Shown piece by piece: positions 1-8,049 of a DNA stretch of 64,000 nt (position 1 is the stretch's first letter; each line of letters begins with the position of its first letter). The notes beneath the pieces were generated by a model. That model searched no databases, was not told the origin of the DNA, and worked only from the letters and a program-made list of their open reading frames with translations. Source of the stretch: Manis javanica (lineage: Eukaryota > Chordata > Mammalia > Pholidota > Manidae); assembly GCF_040802235.1 (NCBI RefSeq), contig NC_133168.1, positions 30,895,759-30,959,758 of the forward strand, in the 5' to 3' direction. Made by a program: the position numbers and the translations under genes.

Positions 1-214
1 GATATATGTGACAAACTACAAATAATTTATTACTACTAGAGCATAAAATGTGATACAGAAAGTGGAGGTTGATGAGGTTGAAGGAATAAACAGGGAGCAA
101 GGTATGAAGGAGCTTGCCAATGAGCTCGGGTTTTATTTCAATAAAGGTTATGAGGAGTCAGCAAAGAGTTGTAAGGATGACTAGATTTCTGGTGTCTGTG
201 CAGAAATTAGATCA
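1..214. other. No confident feature
   Basis: No open frame, RNA gene or clear repeat. Bases about 90-170 weakly resemble the tail of the old interspersed repeat better seen at 36255-37640, but this is too degraded to call. Confidence 0.3.
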
Positions 215-372
215 ACACTGGTTCTCAACCTTGCCTGCATTTAGAATGATCTGGGTATTTTTAACAAATAAGTAATGATGCCTGAGTCTATACTAAGAGA
301 ATCATGTTTGTTTGGTCTGAGGAATGGCCTGGAATTTGAGATAGTTTTAAAACTTCCTAGGGGATTTTAATA
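215..372. mobile_element. MER5-like (hAT-Charlie) non-autonomous DNA transposon
   Basis: The stretch opens with a variant of the MER5 terminal repeat (CACTGGTTCTCAACCTTG) followed by the typical 'ttagaatgatctgggta' and 'tgatgcctgag' blocks. It closes with a degraded inverted copy of the start ('cctaggggattttaat'). MER5 elements are short internally deleted derivatives mobilised in trans by hAT transposase. They carry no genes and are ancient in placental mammals. Assigned from motif memory; the exact subfamily is not resolved. Confidence 0.7.
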
Positions 373-504
373 TAAAGTCAATACCAAGAACTAACAAAAT
401 AGATAGTTCATATAACTTGTCAATCAATTAACTCTCTTGCGACATCTCTTAAATTGTAGTTGTACACTGAGGAAAAGCAGATTCAAAACAGCGATGATAT
501 ATTA

Positions 505-1335
505 CTACACACATGCCAGAATGGCTAAAGTTTAAAATAAAAATAATACTAAAATTAAATACTGGAAAGCATGTGAATCAACTGGATCTCTCCATACATA
601 AGTGGTGGGGCTGTATGACAATTTCTTACAGAACTAACTATGCAACTACCATTAGTCACAATATTTGTGTTTCTGGACATTTATCTCAGATGAATGGAAA
701 CTTAGATATACAAAAACTTATACATGGCTCTTTATAGCATTTTAAATCATAATAACTCCAAATTGGAAACCCAAATTCCCTTTAGTTGGTGAATGGTTAA
801 ACAAAACTGGTATGCCCATATCATGGCCTACTACTCAGCAATAAAAAGAGCAAACTATTGACACATGCATCAACTTACATTGATCTCAAGGGCATTATGT
901 TTAGTGAAAAACAGCCAACTACTATATGATTCTACTTATATAACATTCTTGAAATGACAAAATACTACAAATGGAGAAGAGATTAGTGGTTGCCAGAGAC
1001 AGAAAGGGGGTGGGTATGATTACAAAGAGGTAACTCAAAGGAGTCCCTTTGTGATGATGAAATAGTTCTGTACCTTGATCATGGTAGTGGTTACACAACT
1101 CTATACAGGGGATTCAATAGCATAGAACTACATGCATACATAAGCACACACAAACACACACACAACTGAGTGGCACATACAAACATTTGAAAACAATACA
1201 GTCTATAATCTAGTTATCAGTATAATACAAATGTAGGATGAGACTATGGAAGCTGAGTAAAGGGTCCATGGGACTCTATGTAACATTTTTGCAACTTCCT
1301 GTGTGTTTACCATTATTTCAAATTAAATAAGATTG
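505..1335 (+). mobile_element. Old LINE-1 3' end, 5'-truncated
   Basis: The sense strand carries the well-known ORF2-end and 3'-UTR landmarks of mammalian L1: the 'actggatctctcc' block, 'ggtgaatggttaaacaaaactggtatgcc', 'tactactcagcaataaaaagagc', 'gattctacttatataaca' and 'agtggttgccagagaca'. It ends in 'tttcaaattaaataag'. Reading frames are destroyed by stops and indels, so it is a fossil. A short CA-rich run lies at about 1145-1165. Confidence 0.8.
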
Positions 1336-1517
1336 TAGTTGTATATAGAATATTACTATTCATTAGTTGCATTATTTAAAATTTCATGCATTTATGTTTT
1401 AATTATTTAGCTAGATTGGAGATTTAAGTATAGGGACAGTATCTCATAGTTGTCCTAATTCAAGTTAATATAATTCAATGAAGTAAAACTCAATTTATTT
1501 CAATAAACATGAGGGTC
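1336..1517. other. No feature recognised
   Basis: AT-rich spacer between the old L1 end and the LTR fragment. Confidence 0.3.
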
Positions 1518-1668
1518 TGTGGATAAAGTGAAGGTTCCTCTGGCCAGGATCCTCACCTGAACCTAAACTACTTGATGATGTAACTGGCCTGCTGCTAGGC
1601 CACTGCTTCCACATCTGTAGGGAGTAAGCTATTACTGACTGAGTCACTGTATAAGAGCTCTTTTACAT
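1518..1668 (+). mobile_element. 5' fragment of the local LTR family (second subtype)
   Basis: Starts with the family's terminal TGTGGATAAAGTGAAGGTTCC and keeps a TATA-like 'tataagagctc' at about 1651. After roughly 150 bases the similarity stops, so this is a 3'-truncated LTR. The block 'ctacttgatgatgtaactgg' and 'ctgctgctaggcc' is shared, in reverse complement, with the solo LTR at 9927-10278 and not with the other copies. These two therefore define a second subtype. Confidence 0.75.
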
Positions 1669-2446
1669 AAATCCTGCATTTTCTTTACTTTGTTTTCCTT
1701 CTCTGTAAAGGTGAAATGTATGTATAAGGAAAACACATTTTCCAAATTAATTTCTGTTATTTAAATTTTTAAATCACAAGGACTACTGAAAATATTATAT
1801 GCTCCATAAATCTATTTCAGATTTTAAGTTGCAACTATGTTTTAGTACATTATTTTACATCAAAAGACACAATATATATATACTTCTATTCTTATCCTGA
1901 AACCAGGATAAAACAGCTTAGGCTAACAAATAGCATTCTCAGTCTTTTTCTTTTCTTTTTTTTTTAAGCAAGCACCAAGTTTAAATTTTGGGGAGGAGGG
2001 CAATTTTCTTAATGTTTTCTGCTTGGTTCAACATTCCCAGACAGCAATTAAAAGCCAAATATCATTTCAGTAAATGAGAAATTCTTGTTTTCATGTACTG
2101 ATTGGCTTTATTACACATGAAGCTTAATTGGGAGGCTTCTCAAGTTTATCTGGTTAATGATGAACAGCTGCAGTAGACTGTACTCCCCCAGCCCCCACCT
2201 CATTTTGAATGAACAGCACCCAAACAAAACCTCATGCAATGGGAGCATCGTTAAACTGCATGACACACCCTAACTGTAGTTGTTTCTGGGTGAGCACCAC
2301 AGGAAGCCATAGGGAAACAAAAAGCCTGAAGGGAAATGTTCAAATTAGCAGTGGTGGCCCCCAGATGACTTCAGCTGTAGGATTTGACTGCTAGTGATCC
2401 AACATACCATGCTTAACTATATATTTGTCCTCCATGAATGAGTGGT
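1669..2446. other. Single-copy stretch; 1960-2400 a candidate conserved non-coding element
   Basis: No repeat family recognised. From about 1960 to 2400 the sequence is balanced in composition and holds several homeodomain-like TAAT/ATTA cores (around 2047, 2128 and 2154) without simple repeats. That pattern is seen in conserved enhancers but proves nothing alone. The 61-codon frame at 2209-2394 looks like chance. Confidence 0.3.
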
Positions 2447-2451
2447 GACAC

Positions 2452-2774
2452 TGTGGATAAAGTGAAGGTTCCTATGGCTAGGATTCTCACCTGGCTCTAG
2501 TTGGCTAGCTCACTATACATTTGTGGGCAATATGTTGCTACTGATTCTATATAAACAGCTCTGTCCAGTGCTCTGGGTCACACAGTGGCACTGCTACAGG
2601 GTTGCAAGGCTACAGGAGGGCAGAGGCTGGAGTGGTGGCAGTGCCAAGGACAGAGACTGAGATGGCTGTGGGGGCAGAGAGGGCCTGAGGCATAAACCAG
2701 CTTGCTGCATGCAGACTCACTCTGGGTGGATGGGATTCTAGTGATTGACCTACCACCATAGGAATAAAGTTGGG
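2452..2774 (+). mobile_element. Outer LTR, 5' part (interrupted by provirus)
   Basis: Begins TGTGGATAAAGTG and runs through the family's U3/R sequence to the polyadenylation signal region 'aataaagttggg', where the inner provirus begins. The rest of this LTR resumes at 4945 and ends at 5041. The outer element is flanked by imperfect 5-bp duplications, GACAC at 2447-2451 and GCCAC at 5042-5046. A TATA-like 'ctatataaac' lies near 2551. It predates the provirus that splits it. Confidence 0.85.
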
Positions 2775-2870
2775 TGTGGATAAAATGAGAGTTTCTGTGG
2801 TCAGGATTCTCACCTGGCTGTGGTTGACTAGCTCACTGCACACCTGTGGGCACTACATGGCTGTTGACTC

Positions 2871-2878
2871 TATAAAAA
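2871..2878 (+). promoter_or_regulatory. LTR TATA box
   Basis: TATAAAAA in a U3 position shared by the family: tataaaag at 4580-4587 in the 3' LTR and tatataa-type variants in the solo LTRs. Confidence 0.7.
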
Positions 2879-3158
2879 GAGCTCTGCCTAGGGCTCTGGA
2901 CGTGACATGGTGGCAGGGCTGCAAGGCTGCAGTAGAGCAGAACAGAACAGAGGCTGGAGTGGTAGCATTGCTGAGGACAGAGGCTCAGAGGATGGCTGTG
3001 CAGGCAGAGAGGCCCAGAGGATGGCTGTGTAGGATGGCTGTGCAGAGAAGCCCAGAGGACAGATGTGCAGACAGAAGGGCCCAGAGGTAGAGACCAGTTT
3101 GCTGCATACAGACTCGCTCTGAGTGAATGGGATTCTAGTGACTGACCTGCCACCTGAA

Positions 3159-3164
3159 AATAAA
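3159..3164 (+). terminator. LTR polyadenylation signal
   Basis: AATAAA, followed by the conserved family block ending 'tttcaccccaaagaa'. The equivalent in the 3' LTR is at 4829-4834. Confidence 0.65.
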
Positions 3165-3271
3165 GTAGAGTATAACTCTTTCACCCCAAAGAACATTCTG
3201 CTGTCAGTTTTCTTTGGTCACATTGAATCAATAGCGAACTTGCATGGGCTGAAACCCATTGGCAAGACAAC

Positions 3272-3291
3272 TGGCGAAAGTTGGCAGGGTT
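3272..3291 (+). other. Primer-binding site, resembling tRNA-Ser
   Basis: TGGCGAAAGTTGGCAGG lies 2 bases after the LTR end and is followed by GTTC. The complement of a mammalian tRNA-Ser 3' end plus CCA reads TGGCGTAGTCGGCAGGATTC. The two agree except for a few changes and a one-base shift. tRNA-Ser priming is known for HERV-S-type elements. The match is from memory and imperfect, so the tRNA identity is tentative; the position is what a PBS requires. Confidence 0.6.
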
Positions 3292-4470
3292 CACTGTTGA
3301 CCAAGGAAAAAGACAGGCTGCCGTTATAGGAGGGGTGCTTCAGTGGGCTGCCCCTGTGAATGGGGAGACAGTGGATCATCCCCCAGTGGGTATGTGGTCT
3401 GATGTGGCTTGCCTCCTAGAGGACTGGGCCCCACTCCAGGACTGGAGGCAAGTGGACGTAACACATGGGGCAGTAGGTGTGGCTCTTGATATAGTAAGCA
3501 GGTCCTTTGAGAAGCAGAGTGCCCATAAGGCAGGGGGGACTGTGGATTGGCTGCTCCTCACAGTCTTAGAAAGGTCTACAGAGGAGACCCAAGAAATGGC
3601 AGCACAAGAACGTAAGCTGCAAACTTCTGTGGATTCCCTGAGGAAGGAGATGGCATTGATGCAGGAGGAGGCAGCATGAGAGTGCCAGCAGCAAGGTGCC
3701 ACTGGAGATGAGACAGCAATGCTGCCAGGTGTTCTGAAGGAGGAAGAGGCCATCAAGGAAAAAGATGAGCTCCTGAGGGAAGCACAGGCGGAGGTGGCAC
3801 AAGAACGTCAGCTGTGAAGCATTGAGCTGAAGGTAAGAGACCTTCTTTAGACTGAGTTGGCACTGTTACGAGGCACTGTAGCAGAGGAGGCACTCGGGGG
3901 AGTGGAGAGAATGGTACCATTATCGCTAGAAATGGAGGAGCTGGGGAAGGACAAAGGGGTTGGTTCCAGAGGCACTGGCACCTCCTGTATTGAAAAGCAC
4001 GCCCAGTGGTTGTAAAGAAAATAAAGACTCAGCAGCTGAAAGTTACCCAAGGAGAGGAGCAGCCCCTCCCCAGGTTATGGAGCACTCTATGGTCTGCCCC
4101 TATACTCAGACTGAGCCGGTTGCTGTGGGACTTAGGGGTGGATGGAATTGTTCTTTTGAGATCAGAGATGGGAAAGCTGTCTTCCCTGACAGTGCAGCCC
4201 ACCTTGAGGCAGTGATTACAAAATGTGAGGTGACATGTACAGTAGCTGAAGCAATGAGAACCCAGAAAGAAATAAGACCTGTTACAGGAGGAATTTGAGG
4301 GGCCCCGTGAGGGTTACGAGGACCCAGATGTGGGTTGATTTGATATAGGCAGTCTGGCCTGTATGTCTGCAAGACTTTTTGCTGAAGAGGCTGGAGAAGA
4401 ATGTTCGAGCTTCCTTGCACAGGGACCATTGCAGAGGACTAAGGGCGGCTAGACTGAAAGGAGAGAATCC

Positions 4471-4483
4471 TGGAGGGGTGGAG
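4471..4483 (+). other. Polypurine tract
   Basis: TGGAGGGGTGGAG lies directly before the 3' LTR (TGTGGATAAA at 4484). This is the required position for plus-strand priming, and purines also dominate from about 4457. Confidence 0.75.
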
Positions 4484-4939
4484 TGTGGATAAAATGAGAA
4501 TTCCTGTGGCCAGGATTCTCACCTGGCCATGGTTGACTAGCTCACTGCACACCTGTGGGCACTACATGGCTGTTGACTCTATAAAAGAGCTCCGCCCAGT
4601 TTTCTGGGTGTGTTACAGTGGCATGGCTGCAAGGCTGCAGGAGAGCAGAGCAGAGGCTGGAGTGGTGGCAGTGCCGTGGATAGAGGCCCAGAGGATGACT
4701 GTGTGAGATGGCTGTGCAGTGAAGCCCAGAGGACAGATATGCAGACAGAGGGGCCCAGAGGCAGAGACTGGTTTACTGCATACAGACTCTGAGTGAATGG
4801 GATTCCAGTGACTGACCTGCCACCTGGAAATAAAGTTGGGTATAACTCTTTCACCCCAAAGAGCATTCTGCTGTCAATTTTCTTTGGTCACATTGAATCA
4901 ATAGTGAACTTGCCCCGGGCTGAACCCATTGGCAAGACA
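4484..4939 (+). repeat. 3' LTR of the short provirus
   Basis: 456 bases, TGTGGATAAAATG to GGCAAGACA, with TATA at 4580-4587 and AATAAA at 4829-4834. It lacks part of the R-region tandem repeat present in the 5' LTR. The 3' flank TTAGG pairs with the 5' flank TTGGG. Confidence 0.85.
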
Positions 4940-4944
4940 TTAGG

Positions 4945-5041
4945 TATAAACCTTTTCTCCCCAGGAATGTTCCATTGTCATTTTTCAGTCTCTTTGAATC
5001 TATAGTGAAGTTGTCTGGGGCTGAAACCCATTGGCAAGATA
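4945..5041 (+). mobile_element. Outer LTR, 3' part
   Basis: Continues the LTR interrupted at 2774: the tataa...ttctcccc, cattgtcatttttc and 'ctgaaacccattggcaaga' blocks follow in family order and end at 5041 (TA instead of CA). The flank GCCAC (5042-5046) pairs with GACAC at 2447-2451. Confidence 0.85.
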
Positions 5042-5189
5042 GCCACACACAGCAAAAATGTGCTTGCCTGATACAATGGTATTAAGTGGCAGAATTTGTA
5101 TCCCCAACAGAAGAATAACATTGCTAATTTCAGTAGCGAAGAGAAAGGATACCTCTGATTGCTTTGAAGCACTTATACTTTCCCTGCCT

Positions 5190-5450
5190 TAAAATATCTT
5201 TAATAACAATGTTTTTACACTTATTAGCTATCAACAATAGGTAATATGTTTGAACACTTTTATAGGCTAAGCACTATACTAAATATTTCATGTTTATCAT
5301 GTCATATAATTGTCTCCATAACCCTAGGCTAGAATTATTACCCCTGTGTTAGAGATGATGCCCTAGAGAACTTCTGAACCTTGTGTAGGATCACAAAATC
5401 AATAGGCGTTCAAGCCTGGACTCAAGTCCAGGTCCATCCTTCCCAAGAGA
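5190..5450 (-). mobile_element. MIR SINE relic
   Basis: Shows the antisense MIR order: 'ctaagcactatactaaat', 'tcatataattgtctcc', 'attattacccctgtgttagagatgatg', 'aggatcacaaaatcaa' and 'gttcaagcctgga'. It is strongly diverged. Confidence 0.6.
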
Positions 5451-5473
5451 CTCACTGTTATCCTAATGGAAGG

Positions 5474-5893
5474 TGTCTTGCTGATGGGTTTCAGCCCCAG
5501 GCAAGTTCAGTATGGATTCAATGTGACCACAGAAATAACAGTAGAACGTTCTTGGGGTGAAAGGGTTATATCCAACTTTATTTCCATGGTGGCCAGTCAA
5601 TCACTAAAATCTCATCCACTCAGAGCGAGTCTGCCTGCAGCAAGCCAGTCTCTGCCTCTGGACCTCTCTGCCCACACAGTCATCCTCTGGGTCTCTGTTG
5701 TTGGTGCTGCCCCCAATCCAGCCTCTGTTCTGCTCTCCTTCAGCCTTGCAGCCATGCCACCATGTCGTCCAGAACACTGGGCAGGGCTCTTTATATAAAG
5801 TCAATAATGACGTACTGCTCACACATGTGTAGTGAGCCAGCCAACCAGGGCCAGGTGAGAATCCTAGCCATAGGAACTTTCACTTCATCCACT
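5474..5893 (-). mobile_element. Solo LTR of the local family, antisense
   Basis: 420 bases reading, in reverse complement, from the TGTGGAT-type start at 5893 to the GGCAAGACA-type end at 5474 (seen here as TGTCTTGCTGATGGG). The reverse polyadenylation signal (tttattt) lies at about 5579 and the reverse TATA (tttatataaag) at about 5790. Flanks GAAGG (5469-5473) and GTAGG (5894-5898) are a 4/5 target duplication, so it is an independent insertion. Confidence 0.85.
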
Positions 5894-5898
5894 GTAGG

Positions 5899-6395
5899 TT
5901 AACAAAGAATGCAGTGCAGGGAACTCATTGAGAGAAGGTTGCCTGGTAGACTCATTACTAGAGCAGCACATGATTTTCCACTTCAGTTACCCACTGGCTA
6001 GGTCACCAAATGGATGTGCAATCCTCTGATTATCTGCATGCATGTTTGGGATGACCTGCTTTCTACTGTGTGGTATTGTGATACTTCAGTGTTTGTTGAG
6101 GAGTTGAATTTTTCAGGTAAAAAGAACTTGAGTAGTAATAGAGTTTTTAAGTAATGCTTTAGAAGGAAAACAGATGTGTGCTATTGGTGTCCCTTTTGCT
6201 GACTTCCCATCTGTGGCTCTTCTTCCCTAAGCACACCTCTGTGGCTTCTTTTACAGTCCGACAATGTCATCAACTTCATCTTGGGCTTTAGGGGCTTAGT
6301 CAACAGTCTTTCATCTCACTGTTTTTAAAACTATCCTTTTTACCTACCTTATCTTTTCAGTTCATGATAGCAAGGAAGTGGAATAACAGCTTCAC
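5899..6395. other. No feature recognised
   Basis: Single-copy-looking sequence between two solo LTRs; no coding or RNA signal seen. Confidence 0.3.
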
Positions 6396-6496
6396 AGGGA
6401 AGGCTTAGAATCAGTCAAGTTCAAATACCAATTTAGGTACTTGCTGATACTTAGACATGCATATTGGTCAAGTCACTTAATTTCCCAGAGCCTCGG
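6396..6496 (+). mobile_element. MIR SINE, 5' part (split by LTR)
   Basis: Contains 'agttcaaataccaattta', 'ggtcaagtcacttaatttcc' and 'agagcctcgg', the MIR core in sense orientation. It resumes after the LTR at 7059. Confidence 0.75.
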
Positions 6497-7058
6497 TGTC
6501 TTGCCAATGGGTTTCAGCCCCAGGCAAGTTTGATATGACCAAAGTAAATGGCAACAAAACATTCTTAGGGTGAAAGGATTATACCCAACTTTATTTCCAG
6601 GTGGCAGGTCAGTCACTAAAATCCCATTCAATCAGAGCGAGTCTGCATGCAGTAAGCCTGTCTGTGCCTCTGGGCTGCTCTGTCTGCACAGCCATCCTAT
6701 GGACCTCTCTACCTGCACAGCCGTCCCACACAGCCATCTTCTAGGCCTCTCTGCCTGCACAGCCATCCCCTGGGCCTCTTTGCACAGTCATCCCACACAA
6801 CTGTCTCGGGGCTTCTCTGCATAGTCATCCCGCACATGCACAGCCATCCTCTGGGCCTCTGTCTTCGTCACTGCCACCACTCCAACCTCTGCTCTGCTCT
6901 CCTGCACCCTGTAGCCCTGCCACCATGTTGTACCCATAGCATTGAGTGGAGCTCTTTATATAGAGCCAACAGCCATGTATTGCCCACAGGTGTGCAGTGA
7001 ACTAGTCAACCAGGGCCAGGTGAGAATCCTAGCCACAGGCACTCTCATTTTATCCACA
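6497..7058 (-). mobile_element. Solo LTR, antisense, with expanded internal repeat
   Basis: 562 bases, the longest copy of the family. The extra length lies at about 6660-6870, where a unit of roughly 30 bases ('cctctctgcctgcacagcca' and variants) recurs several times with changes. This is the same place where the proviral LTRs differ in length. Reverse TATA is near 6955. Flanks CTCGG (6492-6496) and CTCAG (7059-7063) are a 4/5 duplication of a MIR target. Confidence 0.9.
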
Positions 7059-7185
7059 CTCAGTTTCCTCATCTGTAAAATGGGAGTAACAACACAACTT
7101 TTTTTGATTGTTGAGAATTCAATGAGATGATTCATGTAAGCCCTATTCCTGGCACAAAAGAAGTGCTCAAATAGTAATCATAGTT
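7059..7185 (+). mobile_element. MIR SINE, 3' part
   Basis: Continues the MIR with 'ctcagtttcctcatctgtaa', 'aatgggagtaac', 'caatgagatgattcatgtaa', 'ctggcaca' and 'aagtgctcaa'. Together with 6396-6496 it gives the usual MIR length. Confidence 0.8.
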
Positions 7186-7682
7186 ATCAATAACAATTCA
7201 AGCTCACTCATTTATATTCCATTATACCTGCTCTTCCTAAAATTTGGAATTCCATTTTTCTTCACTAATCTGAGTTTCTTTAGGCTCAGCATACTATTTA
7301 GCAACCAGGAAGGCCATGTATGTGTAGTTCTTTGCAATTTCAAACTTACGTTGCTCTGTATTCTAGTTGCCAAGCACTGTGATAACCACCAATTTCTAAT
7401 TTTTTTCCCTGATTGATTATCTAGCACTTGTGTAACCTGTGCAGATGTGCGCAGCTTTGTATAAATGTTTGCAGATGTGCTTCTGTTACATTATGTGTTT
7501 CTGTGTACACATAGTTGCTCTATTAAATTATAAATGCCTCAGTGCCAAGGACCATACTTTTTTTTTTCTGCAGCATGTTCAGGTATCCTTCTAAGAATAG
7601 ATTCCAGGAAGTCTGAAACTTAAACATAGAGTACTGCTTTAATAAGAGGTTAACAAGTTTGCAAACATTGTATTCTTATCTC
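7186..7682. other. No feature recognised
   Basis: Single-copy-looking DNA up to the target site of L1-A (GGACATTATTT at 7683-7693). Confidence 0.3.
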
Positions 7683-8049
7683 GGACATTATTTATTTATT
7701 TAATTGAAGTATTGTTGAGATACAGTCATTTTGGCTTCAAGTATACAACACAGTGTTACAATAGTGACCCACATTATTAAATCCTCACCCCCACTAGTGT
7801 AGTTACTATCTGTCAACATAGGAAGATGTTGCAGAATCATTGACTGTATCTTTCATGCTGTACTGCCATCCCCATGACCAACTTATACTATGATTGAGAA
7901 TTTTTGTGCCCCTTTATTCCCCTCACTCTAGCCATCCACCCACAGCAGCTCCTCCCCTCTGGTAACCACCAGTTACTTTTCAGTGTCTATGAGTCTACTG
8001 CTGTTTTAGTCACTTTATTTTTTTTTGTTTTTACACTCCACAAATAAGT

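Larger units (their letters stand above)
2775..3269 (+). repeat. 5' LTR of the short provirus
   Basis: 495 bases from TGTGGATAAAATG to GGCAAGACA. The TATA box (tataaaaa) is at 2871-2878, only about 97 bases into the LTR. The polyadenylation signal AATAAA is at 3159-3164. U3 is therefore short and R unusually long. R contains partial tandem copies of a unit of roughly 30 bases around 'gaggatggctgtgcaggcag' (about 2985-3075), which makes this LTR 39 bases longer than its 3' partner. Confidence 0.85.
3270..4483 (+). pseudogene. Internal region of the short provirus, degenerate coding remnant
   Basis: About 1.2 kb between the LTRs. One open frame spans 3281-3679 (132 codons). Its last third, and the same-sense sequence to about 3950, reads as Glu/Gln/Leu-rich text with heptad-like spacing (for example around 3590-3680 and 3735-3830). 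This suggests a coiled coil now cut by stop codons at about 3677, 3816 and 3848. No retroviral zinc knuckle, protease DTG or polymerase YxDD motif is seen. It may be a decayed gag-like segment or a captured cellular coiled-coil sequence; I cannot decide. The region 3960-4300 has further short open frames without recognised homology. Confidence 0.5.
2775..4939 (+). mobile_element. Short, apparently non-autonomous endogenous retrovirus (LTR-PBS-internal-PPT-LTR)
   Basis: This 2165-bp element has two LTRs with TG...CA ends (2775-3269 and 4484-4939), a primer-binding site 2 bases after the 5' LTR, a purine-rich tract directly before the 3' LTR, and about 1.2 kb of internal sequence. That is too short for gag-pol-env, and I see no reverse transcriptase, protease or integrase motif. 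It is flanked by 5-bp target duplications TTGGG (2770-2774) and TTAGG (4940-4944), with one difference. A 5-bp duplication fits class II/III (ERVL/MaLR-like) rather than class I elements (usually 4 bp). It probably moved using proteins from a relative. The two LTRs differ at about 5 of the first 107 bases, so the insertion is old. Confidence 0.85.

Noticed and set aside
3376..3802. Minus-strand frames of 126 and 78 codons in the short provirus
   Set aside because: They are shadows of the plus-strand internal region; all element signals (TATA, PBS, PPT, poly-A) are on the plus strand.
2452..7058. The repeated TGTGGATAAA units as a CRISPR-like or satellite array
   Set aside because: Units are 350-560 bases, lie on both strands, have TG/CA ends and different flanking duplications, which is LTR behaviour.
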